From: an uncultured Bacillota bacterium
GTDB taxonomy: Bacteria > Bacillota_I > Bacilli_A > RF39 > UBA660
Direction: 5' to 3'
Assembly: GCA_947168485.1 (NCBI GenBank)
Contig: CAMVLZ010000006.1
Span: 1-58,226, forward strand
Length of the DNA stretch: 58,226 nt
A program made the translations under genes and the position numbers. Numbering within the stretch: position 1 is the first letter of the stretch; each line of letters starts with the position of its first letter. The notes under the pieces are model-generated. The model saw only the letters and a list, made by a program, of their open reading frames with translations. It did not search any database and was not told where the DNA came from. Shown here piece by piece: positions 8,413 to 14,219 of the stretch.

Positions 8413-8945
8413 TGGAAGTAATTAGATTAGTTACTGGGTTACTAGATGAAAACTGTTATATATTGAAAGATGATAATAATACATGCTTATTAGTAGATCC
8501 GGGTGATGATTATCATGATATTAAAGATAAAATAGGAGATAGTAAATTATTAGGTATTTTAATTACTCATTCTCATTTTGATCATATTGGTGCTTTAAGA
8601 AATTTTTTAAATAAAAAGAGTATTAAAATATATAAGAAGAGTAATTTAGTAGATGGAAAAGAATATGAAATAGGAGATTTTAAATTCAAAGCTTATTATA
8701 CTCCTGGACATAGTGCTGATTGTGTTAGTTTCTATTTTGAAGAAGATAAAGCTTTATTTGTAGGAGATTTTGTATTTAAAGGTAGTATAGGTAGATGTGA
8801 TTTACCTACTGGTTCTTCTGAAGAAATGGCTAAATCCATTAAATTTTTAAAAGAAACTTTTGATAAAGATACTACTTTATATACTGGTCATTATGAAATT
8901 ACTACTTTAGATGATGAAATAAAAACAAACCCTTACTTGAAATAG
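8412..8945 (+). CDS. MBL-fold hydrolase (glyoxalase II-like, YqgX type)
   Basis: The 177-residue protein has the complete metallo-beta-lactamase fold metal set: THSHFDHIGAL (HxHxDH, about residues 54-61), TPGHSADCVSFYF (second His), LFVGDFVFKGSIGRCDLP (bridging Asp) and a final LYTGHYEITT. Members of this subgroup are small cytoplasmic Zn hydrolases, often annotated as hydroxyacylglutathione hydrolase-like (YqgX), and hydrolyse thioesters. It is shorter than the usual 205-210 residues, with a compact C-terminus. It is coupled to the upstream membrane protein by a 1-bp start/stop overlap, with the ribosome site (GAGAGG) in that gene's last codons. The fold is certain; the substrate is not. Confidence 0.88.
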   Translation: MEVIRLVTGLLDENCYILKDDNNTCLLVDPGDDYHDIKDKIGDSKLLGILITHSHFDHIGALRNFLNKKSIKIYKKSNLVDGKEYEIGDFKFKAYYTPGHSADCVSFYFEEDKALFVGDFVFKGSIGRCDLPTGSSEEMAKSIKFLKETFDKDTTLYTGHYEITTLDDEIKTNPYLK

Positions 8946-8965
8946 GGCTTTTTCTTTGTTATAAT
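8937..8965 (+). promoter_or_regulatory. Near-consensus promoter inside the end of the MBL gene
   Basis: -35 TTGAAA (8937-8942), 17-bp spacer, -10 TATAAT (8960-8965) with extended TGT. It drives the 8991 gene. Confidence 0.8.
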
Positions 8966-8990
8966 AATCGACATATGAAGAGGTATTATT

Positions 8991-9293
8991 ATGCAAGTAT
9001 GGACTAAAGTAAGAATTAAAGATTTTAATAAAGAAGTTGATTATATTAGTAAGAGTTTTACTAACTATTTATATGGATATGGACCTATTTCTGATATACA
9101 AGCTAAATATGATATATCTGATGAAGATAGACATATTTTAGATCAATATGTTGCTAATAGAATAAGTGGCTTACTTATGTTATATATTGCAAGAGATACA
9201 AATAGAATAAATGATATAGTAAATAAATATAATGTTCCAGATGCTACTGTAGAAAAGATAGTACCTGAAATAGAAGGATATATTAATAAATAA
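8991..9293 (+). CDS. Small uncharacterised protein (100 aa)
   Basis: I do not recognise this protein. It begins MQVWTKVRIKDFN and is helical and acidic, with a repeated helix pattern DISDEDRHILDQYVANRI and DIVNKYNVPDATVEKIVPEI, the second resembling a small helix-turn-helix-like unit (NRINDIVNKYNVPDATVEKI). This might bind DNA or protein but the evidence is thin. It has its own promoter, a GAGG ribosome site before the ATG and a strong shared terminator. Confidence 0.7.
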   Translation: MQVWTKVRIKDFNKEVDYISKSFTNYLYGYGPISDIQAKYDISDEDRHILDQYVANRISGLLMLYIARDTNRINDIVNKYNVPDATVEKIVPEIEGYINK

Positions 9294-9319
9294 AAAAAGT
9301 AGTTTAACAACTACTTTTT
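9294..9319. terminator. Bidirectional terminator shared by convergent small genes
   Basis: Stem AAAAAGTAGTT (9294-9304), loop TAAC, stem AACTACTTTTT (9309-9319). It is flanked by A and T runs so it works on both strands. The minus-strand stop codon starts within its right arm. Confidence 0.88.
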
Positions 9320-9413
9320 AGCTTATAAAGATATAAACTAATCCTCCAACAATACTTAATAACATAGCAAATGCCATAACTACAATAATAACTTTCATTA
9401 ATTTGTTATCCAT
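9318..9413 (-). CDS. 31-residue membrane miniprotein (Prli42- or DUF4044-like)
   Basis: A short minus-strand frame encodes MDNKLMKVIIVVMAFAML followed by LSIVGGLVYIFIS: a brief charged N-terminus and one membrane helix. It has everything a real gene needs: TTTACT-17-TATAAT promoter (9433-9461), a good GAGGTGG ribosome site seven bases before the ATG, and a terminator at the stop. Size, start and charge pattern resemble Prli42, the 31-residue stressosome anchor of Listeria and other Firmicutes, and also DUF4044 miniproteins. A type I toxin peptide is another possibility, but no antisense RNA or C-terminal basic tail is seen. The assignment is inference; existence as a gene is well supported. 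Confidence 0.7.
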   Translation of the reverse strand: MDNKLMKVIIVVMAFAMLLSIVGGLVYIFIS

Positions 9414-9432
9414 ATATTCCACCTCATTTATC

Positions 9433-9461
9433 ATTATAACTTATTTTTTAATATTAGTAAA
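9433..9461 (-). promoter_or_regulatory. Promoter of the 31-residue miniprotein
   Basis: Read on the minus strand: -35 TTTACT (9461-9456), 17-bp spacer, -10 TATAAT (9438-9433). Confidence 0.7.
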
Positions 9462-9506
9462 TTTTTTTAACGTAAAATATATTTATTAAAAAATGTCAAT
9501 TTACAC

Positions 9507-9536
9507 TTGATTAATTATTCTTTTGTGTATTATAAT
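9507..9536 (+). promoter_or_regulatory. Promoter of the HTH gene
   Basis: -35 TTGATT (9507-9512), 18-bp spacer, -10 TATAAT (9531-9536), followed by the AGGAGGG ribosome site. Confidence 0.75.
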
Positions 9537-9561
9537 GTAATTGTAGGAGGGTTATAAAGAT

Positions 9562-10329
9562 ATGAAGGAGTTAAATAATGTACTTTCAGAACTTGGTATT
9601 AGTAAAGTTCGTTTAGCAAAATACTTAGGGGTATCAAGACAAATGCTTTATAATTATTTAGCTTTAGGAGATTTGTCAAAATGGCCTAAAGAAAAGTCAG
9701 TTAAGTTATTAACTTTATTAAATCTTGATAAGATTGAAGATTTAAAAGATAAAGAAATTAATGGTGACTATATTATTGAAGTTGAAAATAAATTAAATGA
9801 AGGTGTTAAAGATTCTTCAGATAAAGAATATGTATCTGACTTAAAAGGTTTCAATAAAAAAGAACAAGAATTAATGGCAGATATATTTAATTTAATGAAA
9901 GAAAAATTAAGTAATGATAAAACTAAGACATCTTTTAATACTTATGTTTATCTATATAACTTTTTAAATTCTATGGAGACTAATGATGAGTTAAGATATG
10001 TATTAGCTTATTTCTCTAAATCTTTAGGATTTACTTCTCCTATGGAATTTGCTTTCAATGAAGATAAACAATTTATATTTGAAAGTATTATATTTAGTGC
10101 TATGACTTTATATAATGGTGGTGGTTCTTCTAAATCTAAATTAGAAGCTGCTCATCAAAAGTTTGTACAAGATATTGAAAAGAAGAATGAAGAAAAACTA
10201 TCTCGTACTCAAGAGTTAAATGTAGCTAAAGTACAAGCTCTTAAAGAGTTAGGATTTACTGAAATAAATGATGATAATGCTAATGAAGTATTAGAAAAAA
10301 TAGCAGAAATTCAATCAAGAAAAGTTTAA
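9562..10329 (+). CDS. XRE-like HTH protein with a novel C-terminal domain
   Basis: The 255-residue protein has an N-terminal lambda-repressor-like helix-turn-helix (about 1-55: LGISKVRLAKYLGVSRQMLYNYLALGD). A linker leads to a C-terminal helical domain of about 150 residues (ELMADIFNLMKEKL to ANEVLEKIAEIQ). That C-terminal domain is clearly paralogous to the whole of the next gene: shared landmarks are FIFESIIFSAMTLY / FKMEAIMHSAMNLY, KLEAAHQKFV / KIEAAHYNFV and ALKELGFTEINDDNANEV / ALNELGYDEINENNAKEV. Probably a DNA-binding regulator whose C-terminal part mediates multimerisation or sensing. It has its own promoter and an AGGAGGG ribosome site. Confidence 0.8.
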   Translation: MKELNNVLSELGISKVRLAKYLGVSRQMLYNYLALGDLSKWPKEKSVKLLTLLNLDKIEDLKDKEINGDYIIEVENKLNEGVKDSSDKEYVSDLKGFNKKEQELMADIFNLMKEKLSNDKTKTSFNTYVYLYNFLNSMETNDELRYVLAYFSKSLGFTSPMEFAFNEDKQFIFESIIFSAMTLYNGGGSSKSKLEAAHQKFVQDIEKKNEEKLSRTQELNVAKVQALKELGFTEINDDNANEVLEKIAEIQSRKV

Positions 10330-10346
10330 TACTTTTCTTTTTTTTG
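10319..10346 (+). terminator. Rho-independent terminator of the HTH gene
   Basis: Stem GAAAAGT (10319-10325), loop TTAAT spanning the stop codon, stem ACTTTTC (10331-10337), T8. Confidence 0.85.
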
Positions 10347-10351
10347 TAGGG

Positions 10352-10386
10352 TAGAGTAGTACTACATAGATTGATAAATTACTCTA
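10352..10386. promoter_or_regulatory. Candidate operator: inverted repeat over the -35 box
   Basis: TAGAGTA (10352-10358) and its exact reverse complement TACTCTA (10380-10386) flank the -35 box at 10371. A 10-bp palindrome, GTAGTACTAC (10356-10365), lies between. The position suits repression by a dimeric HTH protein such as the one encoded just upstream. Inference only. Confidence 0.4.
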
Positions 10387-10399
10387 TTTGTGGTATAAT
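10371..10399 (+). promoter_or_regulatory. Strong promoter of the HTH-less paralogue
   Basis: -35 TTGATA (10371-10376), 17-bp spacer, -10 TATAAT (10394-10399) with extended TGG. Confidence 0.82.
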
Positions 10400-10428
10400 A
10401 TGTCATTATTTATTGAGGGGGATTATTT

Positions 10429-10935
10429 GTGAGTGATATAGAAAGAAAAGATTTAACTATTAATGACGAAATGTTGTTATATAGTTTTAATAATATGATG
10501 AAAGATCATTTATTAGATTCTAATAATGATGATATTATGAATAGTTTAAAATATTTATGTTTAATTATGGATAATATAGAAAATAATGATCAATTTAAGT
10601 ATTTATTAGGTTATGTTGCTAAAGAACAAGGATTAATTGATAAGAATGAATATGTATTTGATGTAGAAGAACAATTTAAGATGGAAGCAATAATGCATTC
10701 TGCTATGAACTTATATAAACATAAGAATACTAATAAGAAAAAGATAGAAGCAGCACACTATAACTTTGTTAATTCATTAGATCAACACTCTAATTTAGAT
10801 GAGTTACATTCTATTAAGAATAGTGCATTAAATGAATTAGGATATGATGAAATTAATGAGAATAATGCTAAAGAAGTGTTCGATAATGTTGCTAAAAAAC
10901 ATAAAGTCTTAATTAAAGATAAAAGAAAAAAGTAG
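10429..10935 (+). CDS. HTH-less paralogue of the upstream regulator
   Basis: This 168-residue protein aligns over nearly its whole length with residues 105-255 of the preceding HTH protein but has no DNA-binding domain. Conserved blocks are HSAMNLY, KIEAAHYNFVNSL and ALNELGYDEINENNAKEVFDNVAKKH, and it ends in a basic KDKRKK tail. Start is GTG (10429) after a GAGGGGGAT ribosome site; no closer ATG exists. It has a strong separate promoter with an inverted repeat. A tandem duplication with loss of the HTH would leave a partner able to hetero-oligomerise with the regulator, that is an antagonist or co-sensor. That role is inference. Confidence 0.78.
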   Translation: MSDIERKDLTINDEMLLYSFNNMMKDHLLDSNNDDIMNSLKYLCLIMDNIENNDQFKYLLGYVAKEQGLIDKNEYVFDVEEQFKMEAIMHSAMNLYKHKNTNKKKIEAAHYNFVNSLDQHSNLDELHSIKNSALNELGYDEINENNAKEVFDNVAKKHKVLIKDKRKK

Positions 10936-10957
10936 GTAATATATTTATCTACTTTTT
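10926..10957 (+). terminator. Rho-independent terminator
   Basis: AAAAAGTAG-GTAA paired with TTAT-CTACTTTTT around a short AT loop. It closes the left, plus-strand arm just before dif. Confidence 0.75.
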
Positions 10958-10978
10958 ATTTTGATTCAAGAGGAATTA

Positions 10979-11006
10979 ACTTCCTATAATTGATATTATG
11001 TTAACT
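10979..11006. other. dif: Putative dif chromosome-dimer resolution site
   Basis: A 28-bp element with the architecture of a Xer site: left arm ACTTCCTATAA, 6-bp spacer TTGATA, right arm TTATGTTAACT. Recalled from the literature, Bacillus subtilis dif has arms ACTTCCTAGAA and TTATGTAAACT with spacer TATATA, giving 24 of 28 identical bases. The right (XerD) arm is also one base from the E. coli XerD arm TTATGTTAAAT. It lies in a non-coding gap exactly where gene orientation changes from plus to minus, and a xerD gene lies 1.7 kb to the right. XerC/XerD would recombine sister dif sites here to resolve chromosome dimers. This marks the window as the replication terminus. Confidence 0.88.
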
Positions 11007-11140
11007 TCTATAACTTATTTCTTTATATATCAATGTTTTAATGTAGTTCATCATTCGCATCTCTTTGTAACTATCTACATAGTTTGTTTGTGTCATGATG
11101 ATGATGTGTATGAGTATGTGAATCATAAAACTTAAAAAAA

Positions 11141-11272
11141 TTTTCTTACGCATTATTATCCTTATTATAATATATTATAAGGATATATATACGCGTAATC
11201 CTTTATTATATATATTATAAGGATATACGTACGTGTAATCTACTTATTATATATAATATAATGATATATAGT
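11141..11272. repeat. 40-bp tandem palindromic repeat next to dif
   Basis: The gap between dif and deoB carries about three copies of a 40-bp unit. Copy one is 11161-11200, copy two 11201-11240 and a degenerate third 11241-11272; a partial copy precedes at 11146-11160. Each full copy has an AT-rich palindromic core (TTATAATATATTATAA in copy one), then AAGGATAT, and ends with CGCGTAATC or CGTGTAATC. Arms also pair between copies (TTACGC 11146-11151 with GCGTAA 11193-11198; ATCCTTAT with ATAAGGAT), giving long hairpins. On the minus strand they precede a T7 run (complement of 11134-11140), so they may double as the deoB terminator. The rest of 11007-11140 holds no gene I can see. Confidence 0.8.
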
Positions 11273-12442
11273 CTATTTTAATTCTTCTAGTAAAGATGTT
11301 CCTATTTCTGGTTCATCTAATTTAAAGTTATCTGTTATAGTTGCTGCTATATCAGCAATAGTTGTTCTTTCTTCTAACCTTTTTGGTTCTTTGAAATTAC
11401 GTGAGTAGAGTATTAGTGGTACTTTTTCTCTTGTATGTCCACTACCCTCTTTAGTTGGATCACAACCATGGTCTGCTGTAATGATTAATAAATCATCTAT
11501 ATTTAATTTATTTATTATGATAGGTATATTTACATCTAATTCTTCAATAGCTTTAGCATATCCTTCAATATCTCTATTATGACCATATACTTCATCAAAA
11601 TCTGATAGATTTGCCATGCATAGTCCTTTAAAATCTTTATCCATGATATCTAATAGCTTATTTATAGTTTCGTTGTTAGAAATAGCTTTTATACGCTTAT
11701 TTATACCTTGTTCAAATATATCATTAATCTTCCCTATTCCAATAACTGATAATTTATTTTCATCTAATATATCTAATATAGTTTTATTATTAGGTTTAAT
11801 TGTATATTCTTTCTTAGATGAATTAATAAATCTATAATTATTTTCATTAGTACCAGCAAATGGTCTAGCAATAATTCTTGATATATTTAGATCTTCTTTA
11901 TTAGCAGTTAAAGCTCTAATTCTTTCACAATATTGATATAATTGTTGAATAGGAATAGAATCTTCATGTGCTGCGACTTGTAAATTTGAGTCACCTGAAG
12001 TATATACTATTAGTGATTCATAATTTCTCTCGGCATTACCTAGTTGTTTGATAATAGAATCGTTATTGCAACAAACATTTCCTATGATTCTTCTACCTGT
12101 AATTTTACTTATTTCTTTTAATAGTTCTACATCAAAAGCATTTGGAAATATTTGGAATTCTTCATTATTTTTAACCCCTACTATTTCATAATGACCACTT
12201 AATGAATCTACTCCTTTATTTATTGGATGACAAATTGTATAGTATGCTTCTGTTTCAGAGTCATCAGTCATATTTATTAAATTCATAAATCCAATTTTCT
12301 TTAAATTAGGTACAAATAATGGGTATTTTTCATTAATATGTCCTAGGGTAGATGCGCCTACTGAGTCATATTTAAATGAATCTTTTGCTTCCCCTACTCC
12401 TAATGAATCTAATACTAGTACAAATATTCTGTTAAAACTCAT
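11273..12442 (-). CDS. deoB: Phosphopentomutase DeoB
   Basis: The 389-residue enzyme interconverts ribose-1-P (or deoxyribose-1-P) and the 5-phosphate in nucleoside catabolism, a Mn-dependent cytoplasmic reaction. Alkaline-phosphatase-superfamily landmarks are intact: LDSLGVGEAKD (metal Asp at the N-terminus), TSGDSNLQVAAHED in the cap, TADHGCDPT and SGHTREKVPLILYS near the C-terminus. Length is normal (about 390). It lies downstream of xerD, the same neighbourhood as B. subtilis ripX-drm, with a two-span membrane protein between. It works together with deoD at 51501, which makes the (deoxy)ribose-1-P substrate. The ribosome site upstream of the start at 12442 is AGTGAGGTTG. Confidence 0.95.
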   Translation of the reverse strand: MSFNRIFVLVLDSLGVGEAKDSFKYDSVGASTLGHINEKYPLFVPNLKKIGFMNLINMTDDSETEAYYTICHPINKGVDSLSGHYEIVGVKNNEEFQIFPNAFDVELLKEISKITGRRIIGNVCCNNDSIIKQLGNAERNYESLIVYTSGDSNLQVAAHEDSIPIQQLYQYCERIRALTANKEDLNISRIIARPFAGTNENNYRFINSSKKEYTIKPNNKTILDILDENKLSVIGIGKINDIFEQGINKRIKAISNNETINKLLDIMDKDFKGLCMANLSDFDEVYGHNRDIEGYAKAIEELDVNIPIIINKLNIDDLLIITADHGCDPTKEGSGHTREKVPLILYSRNFKEPKRLEERTTIADIAATITDNFKLDEPEIGTSLLEELK

Positions 12443-12452
12443 ACTTTCAACC

Positions 12453-12689
12453 TCACTTTGTTTTTCTATTATTAATTATATTTATTATTGTTTTAATTAT
12501 TAATACTATCAATATTAAACTAAAAATTATATATATAATATTTAAATCTCTTATACTTGTTTTACTTGGTTCAATACATCTACTCCAATCACACCTTGCG
12601 GTATTAAATAAGGGAAATGTAACTGTATAAAATAGATTTAATATTACTAGAGATGATATATATACTATTAATTTACTTTTATTACTCAT
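12453..12689 (-). CDS. Small two-span membrane protein
   Basis: This 78-residue protein has two hydrophobic segments (LIVYISSLVILNLFYTVTF and IIYIIFSLILIVLIIKTII) separated by a loop with two cysteines (RCDWSRCIEP), ending in a basic NNRKTK. The frame is open further upstream into xerD, but the AGGAGGA ribosome site fixes the ATG at 12689, leaving 25 bp to the xerD stop. It sits between xerD and deoB in one transcription unit. No family recognised. Confidence 0.68.
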   Translation of the reverse strand: MSNKSKLIVYISSLVILNLFYTVTFPLFNTARCDWSRCIEPSKTSIRDLNIIYIIFSLILIVLIIKTIINIINNRKTK

Positions 12690-12714
12690 AAATCCTCCTA
12701 GATATAGTACACTG

Positions 12715-13602
12715 CTACCCTTCCTTACTTCTTGGATGGTATTCATTATATTCTTTTCTTACTAATTCATCTGATACTTCTGTATATATTTTAGTAGTAG
12801 TTATATCAGAGTGACCTAACATTTCTTGTACTGAACGAAGATCTGCTCCTCTATTTATTAAATGTGTAGCGAAAGAATGTCTCAATGTATGAGGAGACGC
12901 ATCTTCATTTAAACCTTTTTCTTTCAATAATTTTTTTAATATTTTGAAAAAACCTTGTCTTGATATTGCTTTACCATGATTATTAATAAATAAGTAATCT
13001 GTTTGTTCTTTTAATAGTTTATATCTTACTTTTAAATATCTATTTAAATAATCTATAGCATAATCTCCTACTGGAATTACTCTTTCTTTAGAACCTTTTC
13101 CCATTACTATTACAGTTCCTTCTAATAAGTCTATATCATTAGTTTTTAAACTTATTAATTCTGATATACGTAATCCTGTCGCATACATTAATTCCAGCAT
13201 AGCTTTATTTCTGTAATCTAGTGGTGTATCAAGTTTTATATCTAATAATTTATCTACATCTTCTATACTTAGTACTTTAGGAATAGATTTTCTTACTTTA
13301 GGTCTTGAAATATACTCAGATATATTTTCTTTAGTTATATTTTGTTTATATAAATATAAATGAAAGTTTTTAATTACTGTTAAATTGTGAGCGAGAGTTG
13401 TTGTTTTTTCTTCACTTCTTATTTTTAAGAAATCTTTTATATTATTTGGTTTAATTGTTATTACATTGTTTATTCCTTTAGATGATAAATATTCTTTATA
13501 TATATTTAAATCATTTCTATAAGAATTTATTGTTTTATCTGATAAACCTTTTTCAAATATACAATAACTTATGAAATCTTCTATCGCATCATTTATATTC
13601 AT
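12715..13602 (-). CDS. xerD: Site-specific tyrosine recombinase XerD
   Basis: The 295-residue product matches the length of Bacillus XerD. It has the N-terminal SAM-like DNA-binding domain (FISYCIFEKGLSDKTINSYRND) and a complete catalytic set: Arg in YATGLRISEL, Lys in MGKGSKERVIP, HTLRHSFATHL (His and Arg) and GHSDITTTKIYT (His and nucleophile Tyr). XerD with XerC resolves chromosome dimers at dif. The frame extends to 13635, but the start at 13602 gives the family length. The site at 10979 is its presumptive target. xerD-deoB order is conserved in Firmicutes. Promoter is uncertain (TTGTCT-18-TAAAAT around 13655-13626). Confidence 0.93.
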   Translation of the reverse strand: MNINDAIEDFISYCIFEKGLSDKTINSYRNDLNIYKEYLSSKGINNVITIKPNNIKDFLKIRSEEKTTTLAHNLTVIKNFHLYLYKQNITKENISEYISRPKVRKSIPKVLSIEDVDKLLDIKLDTPLDYRNKAMLELMYATGLRISELISLKTNDIDLLEGTVIVMGKGSKERVIPVGDYAIDYLNRYLKVRYKLLKEQTDYLFINNHGKAISRQGFFKILKKLLKEKGLNEDASPHTLRHSFATHLINRGADLRSVQEMLGHSDITTTKIYTEVSDELVRKEYNEYHPRSKEG

Positions 13603-13655
13603 AATAACAACTCTTTTCTTTTTATATTTTATCATTTTGGTATTAAAAAGACAAA

Positions 13656-13685
13656 TTAAAAAGATTATACAAATGTATAATCTTT
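13656..13685 (-). terminator. Rho-independent terminator
   Basis: Stem AAAGATTATAC (13660-13670), loop AAAT, stem GTATAATCTTT (13675-13685). It ends the 13692 gene ahead of xerD. Confidence 0.85.
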
Positions 13686-13691
13686 TTTTTA

Positions 13692-14108
13692 TTAACTTAA
13701 TGATATAGGTTTATATGATGTTTCTTCTGAAGGTAATTCTTTTTCAAAGTGATCACCTAAATAAGAATCTACTTTTTCAACAAATTCATCTGTTAAATCT
13801 TTAAATGATTGTTCTCCATAATGATTAATTAATGCTTTATTAATAAAATATTCATCTGAAATGAAATATGGATCAGCATCATCGTAATATCTACCAGTAT
13901 ATGGTTCAATTAAATCTGTAGATTTAGCTACAACCATTGCTTTATCAAATAATATATCATAAATTACATCTGCTACATTTTGTTGATTTTCTTGTACACA
14001 TTTTTTTGTTTGTAAAACATCATATAATTCTTTTATTTCTTCTTCACTACTTTGAAATTCATCTATTAAGAATTCTAATGTTTCAGAAGATATAATATCA
14101 TTACTCAT
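13692..14108 (-). CDS. Uncharacterised acidic protein
   Basis: I do not recognise this 138-residue soluble, acidic protein (MSNDIISSETLEFLIDEF...). It has a helical first half with a single Cys, then YTGRYYDDADPYFISDEYFINKALINHYG and an acidic C-terminus. The ATG at 14108 follows a run of six G (GGGGGGAATT) acting as ribosome site; longer in-frame starts fall inside the promoter. Expression should be high, as it has the only perfect TTGACA-17-TATAAT promoter in the window. It is divergent from rarA with back-to-back promoters. Confidence 0.72.
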   Translation of the reverse strand: MSNDIISSETLEFLIDEFQSSEEEIKELYDVLQTKKCVQENQQNVADVIYDILFDKAMVVAKSTDLIEPYTGRYYDDADPYFISDEYFINKALINHYGEQSFKDLTDEFVEKVDSYLGDHFEKELPSEETSYKPISLS

Positions 14109-14135
14109 ATATAATTCCCCCCATATATGTGACAC

Positions 14136-14164
14136 ATTATACCATATTTTGATGGTTTTGTCAA
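14136..14164 (-). promoter_or_regulatory. Perfect-consensus sigma-A promoter
   Basis: Minus strand: TTGACA (14164-14159), 17-bp spacer, TATAAT (14141-14136), with extended TGG. Confidence 0.92.
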
Positions 14165-14174
14165 TATAAGGTAC

Positions 14175-14203
14175 TTGTTAAAAGGGGTAATAATCACTAT
14201 AAT
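14175..14203 (+). promoter_or_regulatory. rarA promoter, back-to-back with the 13692 promoter
   Basis: TTGTTA (14175-14180), 17-bp spacer, TATAAT (14198-14203). The two divergent -35 boxes are only 10 bp apart. Transcription should start about 10 bases before the rarA ATG, so the leader is very short. Confidence 0.75.
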
Positions 14204-14219
14204 ATAAGTGGTGATTTAT

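Noticed and set aside
8930..8960. Possible terminator after the MBL-fold gene (CCCT ... AGGG then T5)
   Set aside because: Only four pairs with an 11-base loop, and the region is better explained as the promoter of the 8991 gene.
9318..9413. Type I toxin peptide interpretation of the miniprotein
   Set aside because: No antisense RNA promoter opposite it and no basic C-terminus; Prli42/DUF4044 likeness is closer.
11007..11140. ATG-rich stretch as a small gene
   Set aside because: Frames close within a few codons and no ribosome site is present.
12689..13635. Longer starts for the two-span protein, xerD and many other frames from upstream GTG/TTG/ATG codons
   Set aside because: In each case the extended codons overlap the ribosome site, promoter or preceding gene, and the chosen ATG gives normal spacing or family length.
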